From Algibacter miyuki (GTDB lineage: Bacteria; Bacteroidota; Bacteroidia; Flavobacteriales; Flavobacteriaceae), in the NCBI RefSeq assembly GCF_042427745.1, contig NZ_JBHMFA010000001.1: 64,000 nucleotides of DNA. One strand, written 5' to 3'. Shown one piece after another: positions 18,254 to 26,611 of this stretch. The translations under genes and the position numbers were made by a program. A model generated the notes under the pieces. The model was not told where the DNA came from. It ran no database searches and worked only from the letters and a program-made list of their open reading frames with translations. Each line of letters opens with the position of its first letter. The first letter of the stretch is position 1.

Positions 18254-18994
18254 CTAAACAGACTTAGAAATCTTATTTTGAAAGACGAAAAAAGCACGTT
18301 TTGAAGCTTTTTCTTCAGCCTTTTTCTTTGAAGTTGCGCGCGCCTTTGAAACCACTTTATTATCTATAGATAGTTTTACAGAAAAATGCCTAACATCGTC
18401 ATTCCCGGTATCTTCATAAACATTATACCCGAAATTCTTTTTTTCTTTTTGGCACCACTCTATAAGTAAACTTTTGTAACTAATAACTTTGCCTTCTAAG
18501 GTTGCAATATCAACATGAGGTAAGATAATCCGCGTGTAAATAAATTTTTCGCAGTACTTATAACCTCGATCCAAGAAGATAGCACCAACTAAAGCCTCAA
18601 ATAAATTACCATGAATGTTGTCTCCAAATTGACCTTTCGGAATTTTACTTTCAACTAAACTAATGAGTTCTAAATCTTTTCCTAACTCGTTTAAATGCTC
18701 TCTACTTACTATTTTAGATCGCATTTTAGTAAGGTAGCCTTCATCTCCACTTGGCACTTCAATATAAAGGTGCGACGCAATTACCGCGCTTAGCATAGCA
18801 TCACCTAAAAACTCCAAACGTTCATAATTAATAGCATTGCCTTCGCTATCTTTTATGTTCATGGAGCGGTGTGTAAATGCTTTTTTGAAGAACTTTATAT
18901 TCTTAGGTTTAAATCCAAGAATCTTATTTATTTGCATAAAAAAATTCCCGTTGCGTTTAAAACGGGAATTAAATATGTTACGAATGTATTTCAT
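18254..18994 (-). CDS. rnc: Ribonuclease III
   Basis: Double-strand-specific endoribonuclease for rRNA and mRNA processing. 246 residues. The RNase III signature YERLEFLGDAMLSAV holds the catalytic Glu and Asp. A C-terminal dsRNA-binding domain follows (SYKSLLIEWCQ ... FSVKLSIDNKVVSKARATSKKKAEEKASKRAF). The start at 18994 is preferred because related flavobacterial proteins carry a similar 'IR.I..SR....G.FF' leader. A second ATG at codon 20 also exists. A perfect terminator-like hairpin is embedded in codons 9-19 between these two starts. The gene lies 7 bases after fabF. Confidence 0.95.
   Translation of the reverse strand: MKYIRNIFNSRFKRNGNFFMQINKILGFKPKNIKFFKKAFTHRSMNIKDSEGNAINYERLEFLGDAMLSAVIASHLYIEVPSGDEGYLTKMRSKIVSREHLNELGKDLELISLVESKIPKGQFGDNIHGNLFEALVGAIFLDRGYKYCEKFIYTRIILPHVDIATLEGKVISYKSLLIEWCQKEKKNFGYNVYEDTGNDDVRHFSVKLSIDNKVVSKARATSKKKAEEKASKRAFFVFQNKISKSV
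18938..18970 (-). terminator. Terminator-like hairpin inside the 5' coding region of rnc
   Basis: On the minus strand: AATTCCCGTT, 8-base loop, AACGGGAATT, followed by a T run (18944-18938). The 10-bp stem is perfect. It lies between the ATG at 18994 and an in-frame ATG at 18937. It could attenuate read-through from fabF or be an RNase III autoregulation site. Confidence 0.6.
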
Positions 18995-19001
18995 TCGGGA
19001 T

Positions 19002-20252
19002 TTAATCTATTGTCTTGAATAATACACAAGCGTTGTGACCGCCAAATCCAAACGTATTACTCATTCCTACTTTTACCTCACGCTTTTGTGCCTTGTTTAA
19101 GGTTAAATTTAATTCAGGATCTATGTTTTCATCTACCGTTGTGTGGTTAATGGTAGGCGGCACAATACTGTGCTGCATAGCCAAAATAACCGATATTGCT
19201 TCGATAGCGCCTGCTGCACCTAATAAGTGCCCAGTCATAGATTTTGTTGAATTAATATTTATGTTTTTAGCGTGACTTCCAAAGATCTCTGAAATTGCTT
19301 TTAACTCTGCGACGTCTCCTAAAGGTGTCGATGTTCCATGTGTATTAATATGGTCTACATCTTCAGGTTTTAGACCTGCATTTTCTAAGCAATTTTTCAT
19401 AACCGCTACAACACCAATACCATCTGGATGCGGCGCTGTCATGTGGTGTGCGTCAGAAGATAATCCTCCTCCAACAAACTCCGCATAAATTTTTGCGCCT
19501 CTTGCTTTTGCATGCTCATATTCTTCTAGAATTAGTGCGCCAGCACCTTCTCCTAAAACAAATCCATCACGTGTTCCATCAAATGGACGTGAGGCTGTTT
19601 CTGGACTTTCATTTCTAGTTGATAGTGCGTGCATAGCATTAAACCCTCCCATACCAGCAATAGTTACTGCCGCTTCACTTCCGCCTGTAACAATTACATC
19701 ACAATGCCCTAAACGAATCATGTTTAAAGCATCAAACATAGCGTTAGCCGAAGATGCGCATGCCGAAACCGTTGTATAGTTTGGCCCCATAAAACCATGT
19801 TTTATAGAGATGTTACCCGGTGCAATATCCGCAATCATTTTAGGAATAAAGAAAGGGTTAAAACGTGGTGTTCCGTCTCCCGCCGCAAAGTTTAATACTT
19901 CGTTTTGGAAGGTTTCCAATCCACCAATGCCTGCTCCCCATATAACGCCTACTCGTAATTTGTCAACCTCATCTAGATTCAATTTAGCATCTAAAATGGC
20001 TTCATCTGCTGCTACCATAGCATATTGTGCAAATCGGTCCATTTTTCGTGCTTCTTTTCTGTCCATAAAATCGGTAACAGTAAAGTTTTTCAATTCGCAA
20101 GCGAATTTCGTTTTAAACTTTTCGGCATCATAATATGTTATAGGCGCAGCACCACTCTTACCACTAATTAAACCGTCCCAAAATTCATCTTTGGTATTGC
20201 CAATTGGTGTTAAAGCACCTAATCCTGTGACTACAACTCGCTTTAATTCCAT
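19002..20252 (-). CDS. fabF: 3-oxoacyl-ACP synthase II
   Basis: Condenses malonyl-ACP with acyl-ACP in fatty acid elongation. 416 residues. The nucleophile Cys165 sits in TVSACASSAN, one active-site His in DHINTHGTSTPLGD and the second in TKSMTGHLLGAAGA. The glycine-rich C-terminus NTFGFGGHNACVLF is intact. It starts 12 bases after acpP and is followed by rnc. The acpP-fabF-rnc order is an ancient and widespread arrangement. Confidence 0.98.
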   Translation of the reverse strand: MELKRVVVTGLGALTPIGNTKDEFWDGLISGKSGAAPITYYDAEKFKTKFACELKNFTVTDFMDRKEARKMDRFAQYAMVAADEAILDAKLNLDEVDKLRVGVIWGAGIGGLETFQNEVLNFAAGDGTPRFNPFFIPKMIADIAPGNISIKHGFMGPNYTTVSACASSANAMFDALNMIRLGHCDVIVTGGSEAAVTIAGMGGFNAMHALSTRNESPETASRPFDGTRDGFVLGEGAGALILEEYEHAKARGAKIYAEFVGGGLSSDAHHMTAPHPDGIGVVAVMKNCLENAGLKPEDVDHINTHGTSTPLGDVAELKAISEIFGSHAKNININSTKSMTGHLLGAAGAIEAISVILAMQHSIVPPTINHTTVDENIDPELNLTLNKAQKREVKVGMSNTFGFGGHNACVLFKTID

Positions 20253-20264
20253 AAAGTTATCTGC

Positions 20265-20498
20265 TTATTTTGCTGCTTCGATGTATGATATAGCTTGACC
20301 TACTGTTGCGATGTTTTCAGCTTGATCGTCTGGAATTTGGATATCGAATTCTTTTTCGAATTCCATTATTAATTCTACAGTATCTAAAGAGTCTGCTCCT
20401 AAATCGTTTGTGAAGCTAGCTTCAGTTACAACTTCATTCTCGTCTACTCCTAATTTATCAACGATAATCGCTTTTACTCTTGATGCAATGTCTGACAT
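20265..20498 (-). CDS. acpP: Acyl carrier protein
   Basis: 77-residue acidic carrier of fatty acyl chains. Ser37 in GADSLDTVEL is the phosphopantetheine attachment site. Helix II (DTVELIMEFEKEFDIQIPDDQAENI) is complete. First gene of the acpP-fabF-rnc-IPExxxVDY-pyk run. Confidence 0.98.
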   Translation of the reverse strand: MSDIASRVKAIIVDKLGVDENEVVTEASFTNDLGADSLDTVELIMEFEKEFDIQIPDDQAENIATVGQAISYIEAAK

Positions 20499-20530
20499 AA
20501 TTTTTTAATTTTTAAGTTTTAATTAGTTGG

Positions 20531-20538
20531 CAAAAATA
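20531..20538 (-). promoter_or_regulatory. acpP -7 promoter element
   Basis: On the minus strand, TATTTTTG (20538-20531) matches TAnnTTTG, about 33 bases before the acpP ATG. No clear -33 TTTG is visible upstream. Confidence 0.5.
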
Positions 20539-20719
20539 AAAAACTTTATTTTTAAAACACACCTTTACTCTAAAAATGTGTCGGTAATTTAGTAAAAATA
20601 CTTTAAGTATTTAGTTTTTACCTTCTAATTGTTAATATTTATTCTTTTTTTTGCTTGAATAAACACAAACAAAAATGTCTGTAAAATGAATGGCTTGATA
20701 GTTTTGCTGAACATTGTTG

Positions 20720-20727
20720 TAATTTTG
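20720..20727 (+). promoter_or_regulatory. purN -7 promoter element
   Basis: TAATTTTG matches TAnnTTTG and predicts a leader of about 40 bases before purN. The best upstream candidate (CTTG at 20694-20697, spacing 22) is a poor -33 match. Confidence 0.5.
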
Positions 20728-20772
20728 AATTTCGAATTACACCTGACATTAATTTTATAATAAAACCAACAG

Positions 20773-21345
20773 ATGAAACGAATTGTAATTTTTGCGTCCG
20801 GAAGTGGTACTAATGCTGAAAATCTAATAAAGTTTTTTCACAACAGAGAAAATGCTTCTGTTATTCAGGTACTAACTAACAATCCGCATGCCAAAGTTTT
20901 AGATCGGGCAAAAAAACTAAAAGTTAGCGCGCTATCTTTCAATAAAATAGCACTCTCAGAGACCGACGACGTCCTTAATATATTAAAAGCCGCAAAGCCA
21001 GATTTAATTATTTTAGCCGGTTTTTTATGGAAATTCCCCGAAAACATACTCAACGTTTTCCCTAACAAGGTGATTAATGTACACCCTGCATTATTACCAA
21101 ATTATGGAGGAAAAGGCATGTATGGTATGAATGTTCACCAAGCTATAGTTAATAATAAAGAAAAAGAAACCGGAATAACCATCCATTATGTTAATGAACA
21201 TTATGATGAAGGCGCTATTATTTTCCAAGTAAAATGCGATGTGAGTGCCGAGGATACCGCTGAGGATGTTGCTGCAAAAATACACACCTTAGAAATGGAG
21301 CATTTCCCAAAGGTTGTGGATGCGCTTTTAAACACAGATTCTTAA
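20773..21345 (+). CDS. purN: Phosphoribosylglycinamide formyltransferase
   Basis: Transfers the formyl group of 10-formyl-THF to GAR, the third step of purine synthesis. 190 residues. IVIFASGSGTNAENLI binds the phosphate of GAR. INVHPALLPNYGGKGMYG carries the catalytic His of the HPxLLP motif. GITIHYVNEHYDEGAIIFQ holds the conserved Asp of the D-E-G loop. Its upstream neighbour is divergent acpP, and purF lies 2 kb downstream in the same direction. Confidence 0.97.
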   Translation: MKRIVIFASGSGTNAENLIKFFHNRENASVIQVLTNNPHAKVLDRAKKLKVSALSFNKIALSETDDVLNILKAAKPDLIILAGFLWKFPENILNVFPNKVINVHPALLPNYGGKGMYGMNVHQAIVNNKEKETGITIHYVNEHYDEGAIIFQVKCDVSAEDTAEDVAAKIHTLEMEHFPKVVDALLNTDS

Positions 21346-21380
21346 ATTAAACATTTTCCTTTACAGGGAAATACCAAAGT

Positions 21381-22019
21381 ATGTCTACAAAAAAGAAATT
21401 CTACACCGTTTGGAAAGGTAAAAAAACAGGCGTTTTTAAAAAGTGGAACGACTGCAAAAAGCAAATAACCAATTTTGATGGAGCACAATACAAATCGTTC
21501 ACCTCTTTAGAAGCCGCAGAAGCCGCCTTTGAAGGTAATTATTTTGATTATATTGGAAAAAGCAAAGGTTTTAAAAGTGAACTCTCGCACGAGCAACTAA
21601 AAAAAATAGGACAACCTAATTATAATTCCATTTCGGTAGATGCCGCTTCTAGTGGAAACCCGGGTATTATGGAATACCGCGGCGTAGATACCAAAACAAA
21701 AAAGCAGATCTTTATACAGGGCCCTTTTCCGGAAGGCACTAATAATATAGGTGAATTTTTAGCACTTGTGCATGGCTTAGCAATTCTTAAAAAAAACAAT
21801 AGCGACCGTATTTTATATACCGATTCCCGAACTGCCATGAGTTGGGTTCGAAAAAAAATATGTAACACCAAATTAGAACGCAACGCAAAAAACAAACCCG
21901 TTTTCGATTTAGTAGATCGTGCTGTAGATTGGTTAAAAAACAATAGCTATAATACCGTAATTGTAAAATGGGAAACTAAAGCTTGGGGCGAAATTCCTGC
22001 CGATTTTGGACGGAAGTAA
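21381..22019 (+). CDS. Ribonuclease H with viroplasmin-like N-terminal domain
   Basis: 212 residues. Residues 5-55 (KFYTVWKGKKTGVFKKWNDC ... FTSLEAAEAAF) form the viroplasmin/RNase H1 hybrid-binding domain. The RNase H domain follows with all four acidic residues: Asp87 (SVDAASSGNPG), Glu125 (NNIGEFLALV), Asp148 (YTDSRTA) and Asp208 (PADFGRK). It removes RNA from RNA-DNA hybrids. It lies 35 bases after purN, probably in the same transcript. Confidence 0.93.
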   Translation: MSTKKKFYTVWKGKKTGVFKKWNDCKKQITNFDGAQYKSFTSLEAAEAAFEGNYFDYIGKSKGFKSELSHEQLKKIGQPNYNSISVDAASSGNPGIMEYRGVDTKTKKQIFIQGPFPEGTNNIGEFLALVHGLAILKKNNSDRILYTDSRTAMSWVRKKICNTKLERNAKNKPVFDLVDRAVDWLKNNSYNTVIVKWETKAWGEIPADFGRK

Positions 22020-22178
22020 AACCTAATATCACATTTAAAAACCAATAAAACCTTCCTTTTTCTCTTTAACAGAAAGCAGAAATTTACAGGCTACCACTAC
22101 AACTTTATCTACAAAAAACAACAAAGCACTTAATGCATTCAATCTTAAAAATTTTATGGATTGCGCATATAAATGACC

Positions 22179-22186
22179 TATATTTG
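22179..22186 (+). promoter_or_regulatory. -7 promoter element of the PfkB kinase gene
   Basis: TATATTTG is a perfect TAnnTTTG. The predicted start near 22192 leaves a short leader before the ATG at 22209 and shows that the upstream in-frame ATG at 22173 is not used. The -33 region is a weak match. Confidence 0.6.
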
Positions 22187-22208
22187 CAGAAAATTATCAA
22201 GAACTTTC

Positions 22209-23135
22209 ATGGGTAAATTAGTAATAGTTGGTACAGTAGCTTATGATGCTATTGAAACACCATTCGGTAAAACCGATAAAATTTTAGGTGGAGCAGGTAC
22301 TTATATTGGCCTATCTGCATCTAATTTCAATGTAGATTCTGCCATTGTTTCTATTGTTGGCGGCGATTTTGAACAAAAATATTTAGACTTACTTTCTAGC
22401 AAAAACATCGACATTTCTGGCATCGAAATTGTTAAGGAAGGTAAAACGTTTTTTTGGAGCGGAAAATATCATAACGATATGAATTCTCGCGACACTTTAA
22501 TAACAGAACTAAATACTTTAGAGCATTTCAACCCAGTTGTACCAGAAGATTATAAAGATGCAGAAGTGGTAATGTTAGGAAACTTACATCCACTCGTCCA
22601 ATCAAGTGTTTTAGATCAAATGACGACGACACCAAAATTAGTAGTTTTAGATACTATGAATTTCTGGATGGACATCGCATTAGAAGATCTAAAAAACGTT
22701 ATAAAACGTATTGATGTGATTACCATAAACGATGAAGAAGCAAGACAATTAACCGGCGAATACTCGCTAGTTGTTGCTGCGAAAAAAATTCATGAAATGG
22801 GCCCAAAATATGTGGTTATTAAAAAAGGAGAGCATGGCGCACTATTGTTCCATAATGAGCAAATGTTTTACGCACCGGCTTTACCTCTAGCTGAAGTTTT
22901 TGATCCAACCGGAGCTGGAGATACCTTTGCAGGTGGTTTTGCAGGATATTTAGCAAAAACAGGCGACGTATCTTTTGAAAATATGAAAAACGCAGTAATT
23001 TACGGTTCTGCCCTAGCATCGTTTTGTGTTGAGAAGTTTGGCACCGAGCGCATGGAAAATCTATCGCATAGCGAAGTGCAAAAACGACTGATGCAGTTTA
23101 AACATTTAACGCAATTTGAAATAGAATTAACATAA
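22209..23135 (+). CDS. PfkB-family carbohydrate/nucleoside kinase
   Basis: 308 residues from the ATG at 22209 (MGKLVIVGTVAYDAIETPFG). The upstream ATG at 22173 precedes the promoter and adds an implausible leader. ILGGAGTYIGLSASNF is the substrate-side glycine motif. DPTGAGDTFAGGFAGYLA is the PfkB signature 2 with the catalytic Asp. VITINDEEARQLTG and VVIKKGEHGALLF are conserved ATP-fold strands. Substrate unassigned: ribokinase, adenosine kinase and fructokinase all share these motifs. The neighbouring purN and purF make a nucleoside or ribose-type substrate plausible. A strong terminator follows. Confidence 0.88.
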   Translation: MGKLVIVGTVAYDAIETPFGKTDKILGGAGTYIGLSASNFNVDSAIVSIVGGDFEQKYLDLLSSKNIDISGIEIVKEGKTFFWSGKYHNDMNSRDTLITELNTLEHFNPVVPEDYKDAEVVMLGNLHPLVQSSVLDQMTTTPKLVVLDTMNFWMDIALEDLKNVIKRIDVITINDEEARQLTGEYSLVVAAKKIHEMGPKYVVIKKGEHGALLFHNEQMFYAPALPLAEVFDPTGAGDTFAGGFAGYLAKTGDVSFENMKNAVIYGSALASFCVEKFGTERMENLSHSEVQKRLMQFKHLTQFEIELT

Positions 23136-23138
23136 ACT

Positions 23139-23166
23139 AACGCGCCCATAATTTGGGCGCGTTTTT
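23139..23166 (+). terminator. Intrinsic terminator after the PfkB gene
   Basis: Perfect GC-rich stem AACGCGCCC / GGGCGCGTT with a 7-base loop, followed by a T run. Confidence 0.92.
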
Positions 23167-23184
23167 AATTGAACACCCTTTGTT

Positions 23185-23219
23185 ATTCTCACAAAACCTG
23201 ATAGTTATCAGATGAGAAT
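23185..23219. repeat. Nested inverted repeat upstream of purF
   Basis: Outer arms ATTCTCA (23185-23191) and TGAGAAT (23213-23219) enclose an inner palindrome CTGATA-GT-TATCAG (23198-23211). It sits 90-120 bases before the purF ATG. It may be an operator or a leader hairpin. Confidence 0.45.
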
Positions 23220-23307
23220 TTTAAAAAAAAGCAATTTATAATTAGCCAATCAAAAATGAAACAAAAATTACTTTGTAGCATTTTAATAAAGCGAAAATAT
23301 TAAAAAT

Positions 23308-25206
23308 ATGAGTGATGCCTTAAAACACGAATGTGGAATAGCTGTTATTAGACTATTAAAGCCACTAGAGTTTTACAAAGAAAAATACGGTAGCGCATTT
23401 TACGGTGTAAATAAAATGTACCTAATGATGGAAAAACAGCACAACCGTGGTCAAGACGGTGCTGGACTTGCAAGCATTAAATTAGATACAAAACCCGGAG
23501 AACGTTACATTAGTCGTGTTCGCTCAATTGCGCAACAACCTATTCAGGATATTTTTGCACAAATAAACGATCGCGTAAACAAAGAGTTTGAAGAACATCC
23601 AGAATACATGGACGATGTTGCTGCTCAAAAAAAGAACATCCCTTATATAGGTGAAGTTTTATTAGGACACGTACGTTACGGAACCTTCGGAAAGAATAGC
23701 GTTGAAAGTGTACACCCGTTTTTAAGACAAAACAACTGGATGCACCGCAACCTTATTATGGCCGGTAACTTTAATATGACGAATGTTAAAGAACTCTTCG
23801 GAAATTTAATTGAACTTGGGCAACACCCAAAAGAATATACCGACACCATTACTATAATGGAAAAAATCGGTCATTTTCTTGATGATGCCGTTAGTAAAAT
23901 ATACCGCGATTTAAAAAAGGAAGGGTACAATAAGCAAAATGCATCACCACTTATTGCAAAACGTTTAAAGGTTGGAAAAATACTAAAACGTGCCGCCAAA
24001 AACTGGGATGGTGGTTATGCTATGGCTGGCTTAATTGGTCATGGTGATGCCTTCGTTTTACGTGATCCAGCAGGTATTAGACCAGCATATTATTATAAAG
24101 ATGATGAAATTGTTGTAGTTGCTTCGGAACGCCCGGTGATTCAAACCGTCTTTAATGTTAAGTTTGAAGATGTTAAGGAACTAGAACCAGGACAAGCCAT
24201 TATTACTAAAAAATCTGGTGAGGTTAGACTAAAACAAATATTACCTCCATTAGAGCGTAAATCTTGTTCTTTCGAGCGTATCTATTTCTCTAGAGGAAGT
24301 GATGCTGAAATTTATCAAGAACGAAAAATGCTTGGTAGATTATTAATGCCAAAGGTTTTAAAAGCGATTGATAACGATACAAAAAACACAGTATTCTCTT
24401 TTATTCCAAATACTGCTGAAACGTCGTTTTTCGGCATGATTGAAACTGCGGAAGATTTCATTAATCAAAAGAAAACAGATGCTATTTTAAATGGCCAACG
24501 TTCTATTTCAGCAGAAAAAGTAACCGAAATTTTATCAGAACGTGCGCGTGTTGAAAAAATAGCCATTAAAGACGTTAAACTAAGAACCTTTATTACTGAG
24601 GACAGTAGCCGAGACGATTTAGTAGCACACGTTTACGACGTAACTTACGGCGTTATTAAGCCTACAGATAACCTGGTAATTATAGACGATAGTATTGTAC
24701 GAGGTACCACTTTAAAGAAAAGTATCTTAAAAATGCTAGACCGTTTAAATCCTAAAAAGATTATCGTGGTTTCATCGGCACCACAAATTCGTTATCCAGA
24801 TTGTTATGGTATTGATATGGCCAACCTAGAGAGCCTCGTTGCTTTCCAGGCTGCTTTAGCGTTATTAAAAGACACTAACCAATACCATATTGTAGAAGAA
24901 GTTTATCATAAATGTATCAAACAAACAGATTTAGATGATAAGCATGTTCAAAATTTTGTAAAAGAAATATACGAGCAATTTACAGACGAGCAATTATCAG
25001 ACAAAATATCAGAATTGTTAAGTGATGAAAGTATCACTGCTGAAGTAAAAATTATCTTTCAATCTGTAGAAAATTTACATAAAGCCTGCCCAGAACATTT
25101 AGGTGACTGGTACTTTACTGGCGATTATCCAACAGATGGTGGAAACCGTGTTGTTAACCGTGCGTTTATCAATTTTTACGAAGGTAATAATGAACGTGCA
25201 TATTAA
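23308..25206 (+). CDS. purF: Amidophosphoribosyltransferase (long Bacteroidetes form)
   Basis: First committed step of purine synthesis: PRPP + glutamine to 5-phosphoribosylamine. 632 residues, longer than the ~500 of E. coli PurF, which I recall as normal for this Bacteroidetes group. Cys9 (ALKHECGIAVIR) is the glutaminase nucleophile exposed after propeptide removal. HNRGQDGAGL and LGHVRYGTFG are class-II amidotransferase landmarks. NLVIIDDSIVRGTTLKK is the PRPP loop. The last ~100 residues are an extra helical tail. No clear promoter match was found: TTACTTTG near 23268 is one base off. Confidence 0.92.
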   Translation: MSDALKHECGIAVIRLLKPLEFYKEKYGSAFYGVNKMYLMMEKQHNRGQDGAGLASIKLDTKPGERYISRVRSIAQQPIQDIFAQINDRVNKEFEEHPEYMDDVAAQKKNIPYIGEVLLGHVRYGTFGKNSVESVHPFLRQNNWMHRNLIMAGNFNMTNVKELFGNLIELGQHPKEYTDTITIMEKIGHFLDDAVSKIYRDLKKEGYNKQNASPLIAKRLKVGKILKRAAKNWDGGYAMAGLIGHGDAFVLRDPAGIRPAYYYKDDEIVVVASERPVIQTVFNVKFEDVKELEPGQAIITKKSGEVRLKQILPPLERKSCSFERIYFSRGSDAEIYQERKMLGRLLMPKVLKAIDNDTKNTVFSFIPNTAETSFFGMIETAEDFINQKKTDAILNGQRSISAEKVTEILSERARVEKIAIKDVKLRTFITEDSSRDDLVAHVYDVTYGVIKPTDNLVIIDDSIVRGTTLKKSILKMLDRLNPKKIIVVSSAPQIRYPDCYGIDMANLESLVAFQAALALLKDTNQYHIVEEVYHKCIKQTDLDDKHVQNFVKEIYEQFTDEQLSDKISELLSDESITAEVKIIFQSVENLHKACPEHLGDWYFTGDYPTDGGNRVVNRAFINFYEGNNERAY

Positions 25207-25320
25207 ATTCAAAATCAACAGAATACGAGCTTTTAACTGATAAAAATGTACTTTAACCAAAAAAAATGTATTTTGTCTATTATATAATTTATTTATAACA
25301 AATACGTATATTTTAGTGTC

Positions 25321-25393
25321 ACCATAACATAAGTAGGTTAAGTTCATGGTAGATTTGGGGCAAAAAAAGGTGAACATCTGTTCACCTTTTTTT
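25321..25393 (+). ncRNA. Putative small RNA, copy 1 of a tandem pair
   Basis: Begins with a stem ACCATAAC ... GTTcATGGT, continues as an unpaired AGATTTGGGGCAAAA segment, and ends in a strong terminator (GGTGAAC-ATCT-GTTCACC then seven T). A -7-like TATATTTT (25307-25314) lies just upstream. 48 bases are identical to copy 2, 203 bases downstream. Expected transcript about 73 nt. No open reading frame in it looks real. Confidence 0.65.
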
Positions 25394-25487
25394 ATGGAAT
25401 AAACTCAACGCTCCATCGTACAACAAAACCCACTGAAACAAGCAACAACACCGCTTAAACCAATATATGAGTAGTTTAACTGAAATA

Positions 25488-25519
25488 TTTCAACAAGACC
25501 TTTAACAAGTATATATTTG
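25488..25519 (+). promoter_or_regulatory. Promoter of small RNA copy 2
   Basis: TTTC (25488-25491), 20 bases, TATATTTG (25512-25519): a perfect -7 and one mismatch in the -33. The predicted start at about 25525 coincides with the first base of the conserved RNA. Confidence 0.65.
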
Positions 25520-25523
25520 CCTC

Positions 25524-25592
25524 ACCATAACATAAGTAGGTTAAGTTCATGGTAGATTTGGGGCAAAAAGGTGGACATCTGTCCGCCTTTTT
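25524..25592 (+). ncRNA. Putative small RNA, copy 2 of a tandem pair
   Basis: Same 5' stem-loop and AGATTTGGGGCAAAA linker as copy 1. The terminator is GGTGGAC-ATCT-GTCCGCC then T5. Relative to copy 1 the terminator stem changes A-T to G-C on both arms, so pairing is kept by a compensatory change. It has its own promoter. The identity is unknown to me. Flavobacterial RNA families such as Flavo-1 should be compared. Confidence 0.7.
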
Positions 25593-25803
25593 CATTTTAT
25601 ATAAATTACTACTTTTCTTTTAAGTAACTCCCAACAATATTCCATCTTATTTTCAGCATCAAAAAACAGCCTTATTTCTTTTCTGTTTCAACTTTAAAAA
25701 TCAATATCTCATTATCTACGATTCATACTTTTATTATCATCTAATGAGTAATAACACATTGGCTATTCACCTAAAAACCAACCGTTACATTTCAGTTTAA
25801 AGC
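25593..25803. other. Intergenic, nothing recognised
   Basis: AT-rich stretch between the second small RNA and the sodA terminator. No gene, repeat or promoter match seen. Confidence 0.5.
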
Positions 25804-25843
25804 AAAAAAAAGTCGTCTAGAAAACAAGTTCCTAGACGACTTT
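25804..25843 (-). terminator. sodA terminator
   Basis: Arms AAAGTCGTCTAG (25809-25820) and CTAGACGACTTT (25832-25843). Read on the minus strand the stem is followed by a T run (A tract at 25804-25811). Confidence 0.9.
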
Positions 25844-25876
25844 ATAAGTTATATTACTTTATACTTTAAGCGCTAA

Positions 25877-26485
25877 TTATTTCGCTTCAGCATAACGTTT
25901 TTCAACTTCATTCCAGTTAATTACGCTAAAAAATGCGTTGATGTAATCTGGACGTCTGTTTTGGTAGTTTAAGTAATATGCATGTTCCCAAACATCCAAT
26001 CCTAAAATTGGAGTTCCACCGCAAGTTACACCCGGCATTAATGGGTTATCTTGGTTTGGTGTTGAACAAATTTCAACTTTCCCACCTTTATGTACACATA
26101 ACCATGCCCAACCTGAACCGAAACGTGTGGCAGCAGCTTTAGCAAAAGCATCTTTAAAAGCATCTACAGAACCATAAGAAGCTTCAATAGCATCTTTTAA
26201 TTCTCCAGATAAATATCCTTTTCCTTCAGGGTTCATAACACTCCAAAATAATGAGTGGTTAAAAAATCCACCTCCATTATTTCTAACAGCACCATTTTCC
26301 ATGTCTAAATTAGCAAGAATATCTTCAATAGATTTTCCTTCTAATTCTGTTCCAGCAATAGCGTTATTTAAGTTATTTGTATATCCTTGGTGATGTTTAC
26401 CGTGGTGTATTTCCATAGTACGTGCATCAATATGTGGTTCTAAAGCGTCGTAAGCGTATCCCAATTCTGGTAATTCAAAAGCCAT
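25877..26485 (-). CDS. sodA: Superoxide dismutase [Mn/Fe]
   Basis: Dismutes superoxide to H2O2 and O2. 202 residues without a signal peptide, so cytosolic. Metal ligands His27 (EIHHGKHHQGY), His77 (GGGFFNHSLFW), Asp164 and His168 (GLDVWEHAYYLNYQNRRPDY). Glycines before FFNHSLFW point to the manganese or cambialistic group rather than strict iron. Monocistronic with its own promoter and terminator. Confidence 0.96.
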   Translation of the reverse strand: MAFELPELGYAYDALEPHIDARTMEIHHGKHHQGYTNNLNNAIAGTELEGKSIEDILANLDMENGAVRNNGGGFFNHSLFWSVMNPEGKGYLSGELKDAIEASYGSVDAFKDAFAKAAATRFGSGWAWLCVHKGGKVEICSTPNQDNPLMPGVTCGGTPILGLDVWEHAYYLNYQNRRPDYINAFFSVINWNEVEKRYAEAK

Positions 26486-26523
26486 AATTTCTATTTTTTA
26501 TTTAATTAATATTTAATTTAATT

Positions 26524-26531
26524 CAAATTTA
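26524..26531 (-). promoter_or_regulatory. sodA -7 promoter element
   Basis: On the minus strand TAAATTTG (26531-26524) matches TAnnTTTG, giving a leader of about 30 bases. The -33 position reads TTTT. Confidence 0.55.
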
Positions 26532-26611
26532 CGGATAAAACGGTGTAATTAAAAATAATATATTGTTATCAAACCATTGATAGTTTTTATATTGTATCCA
26601 AATTCAATTGT

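Noticed and set aside
25099..25377. Minus-strand open frame of 92 codons over the purF end and first small RNA
   Set aside because: Overlaps purF coding sequence and the RNA terminator, with composition unlike a real protein.
25319..25569. Two 48-base direct repeats considered as a minimal CRISPR array or insertion-sequence ends
   Set aside because: Only two copies, spacer of about 155 bases with its own promoter, terminators fused to each copy, no cas genes and no transposase.
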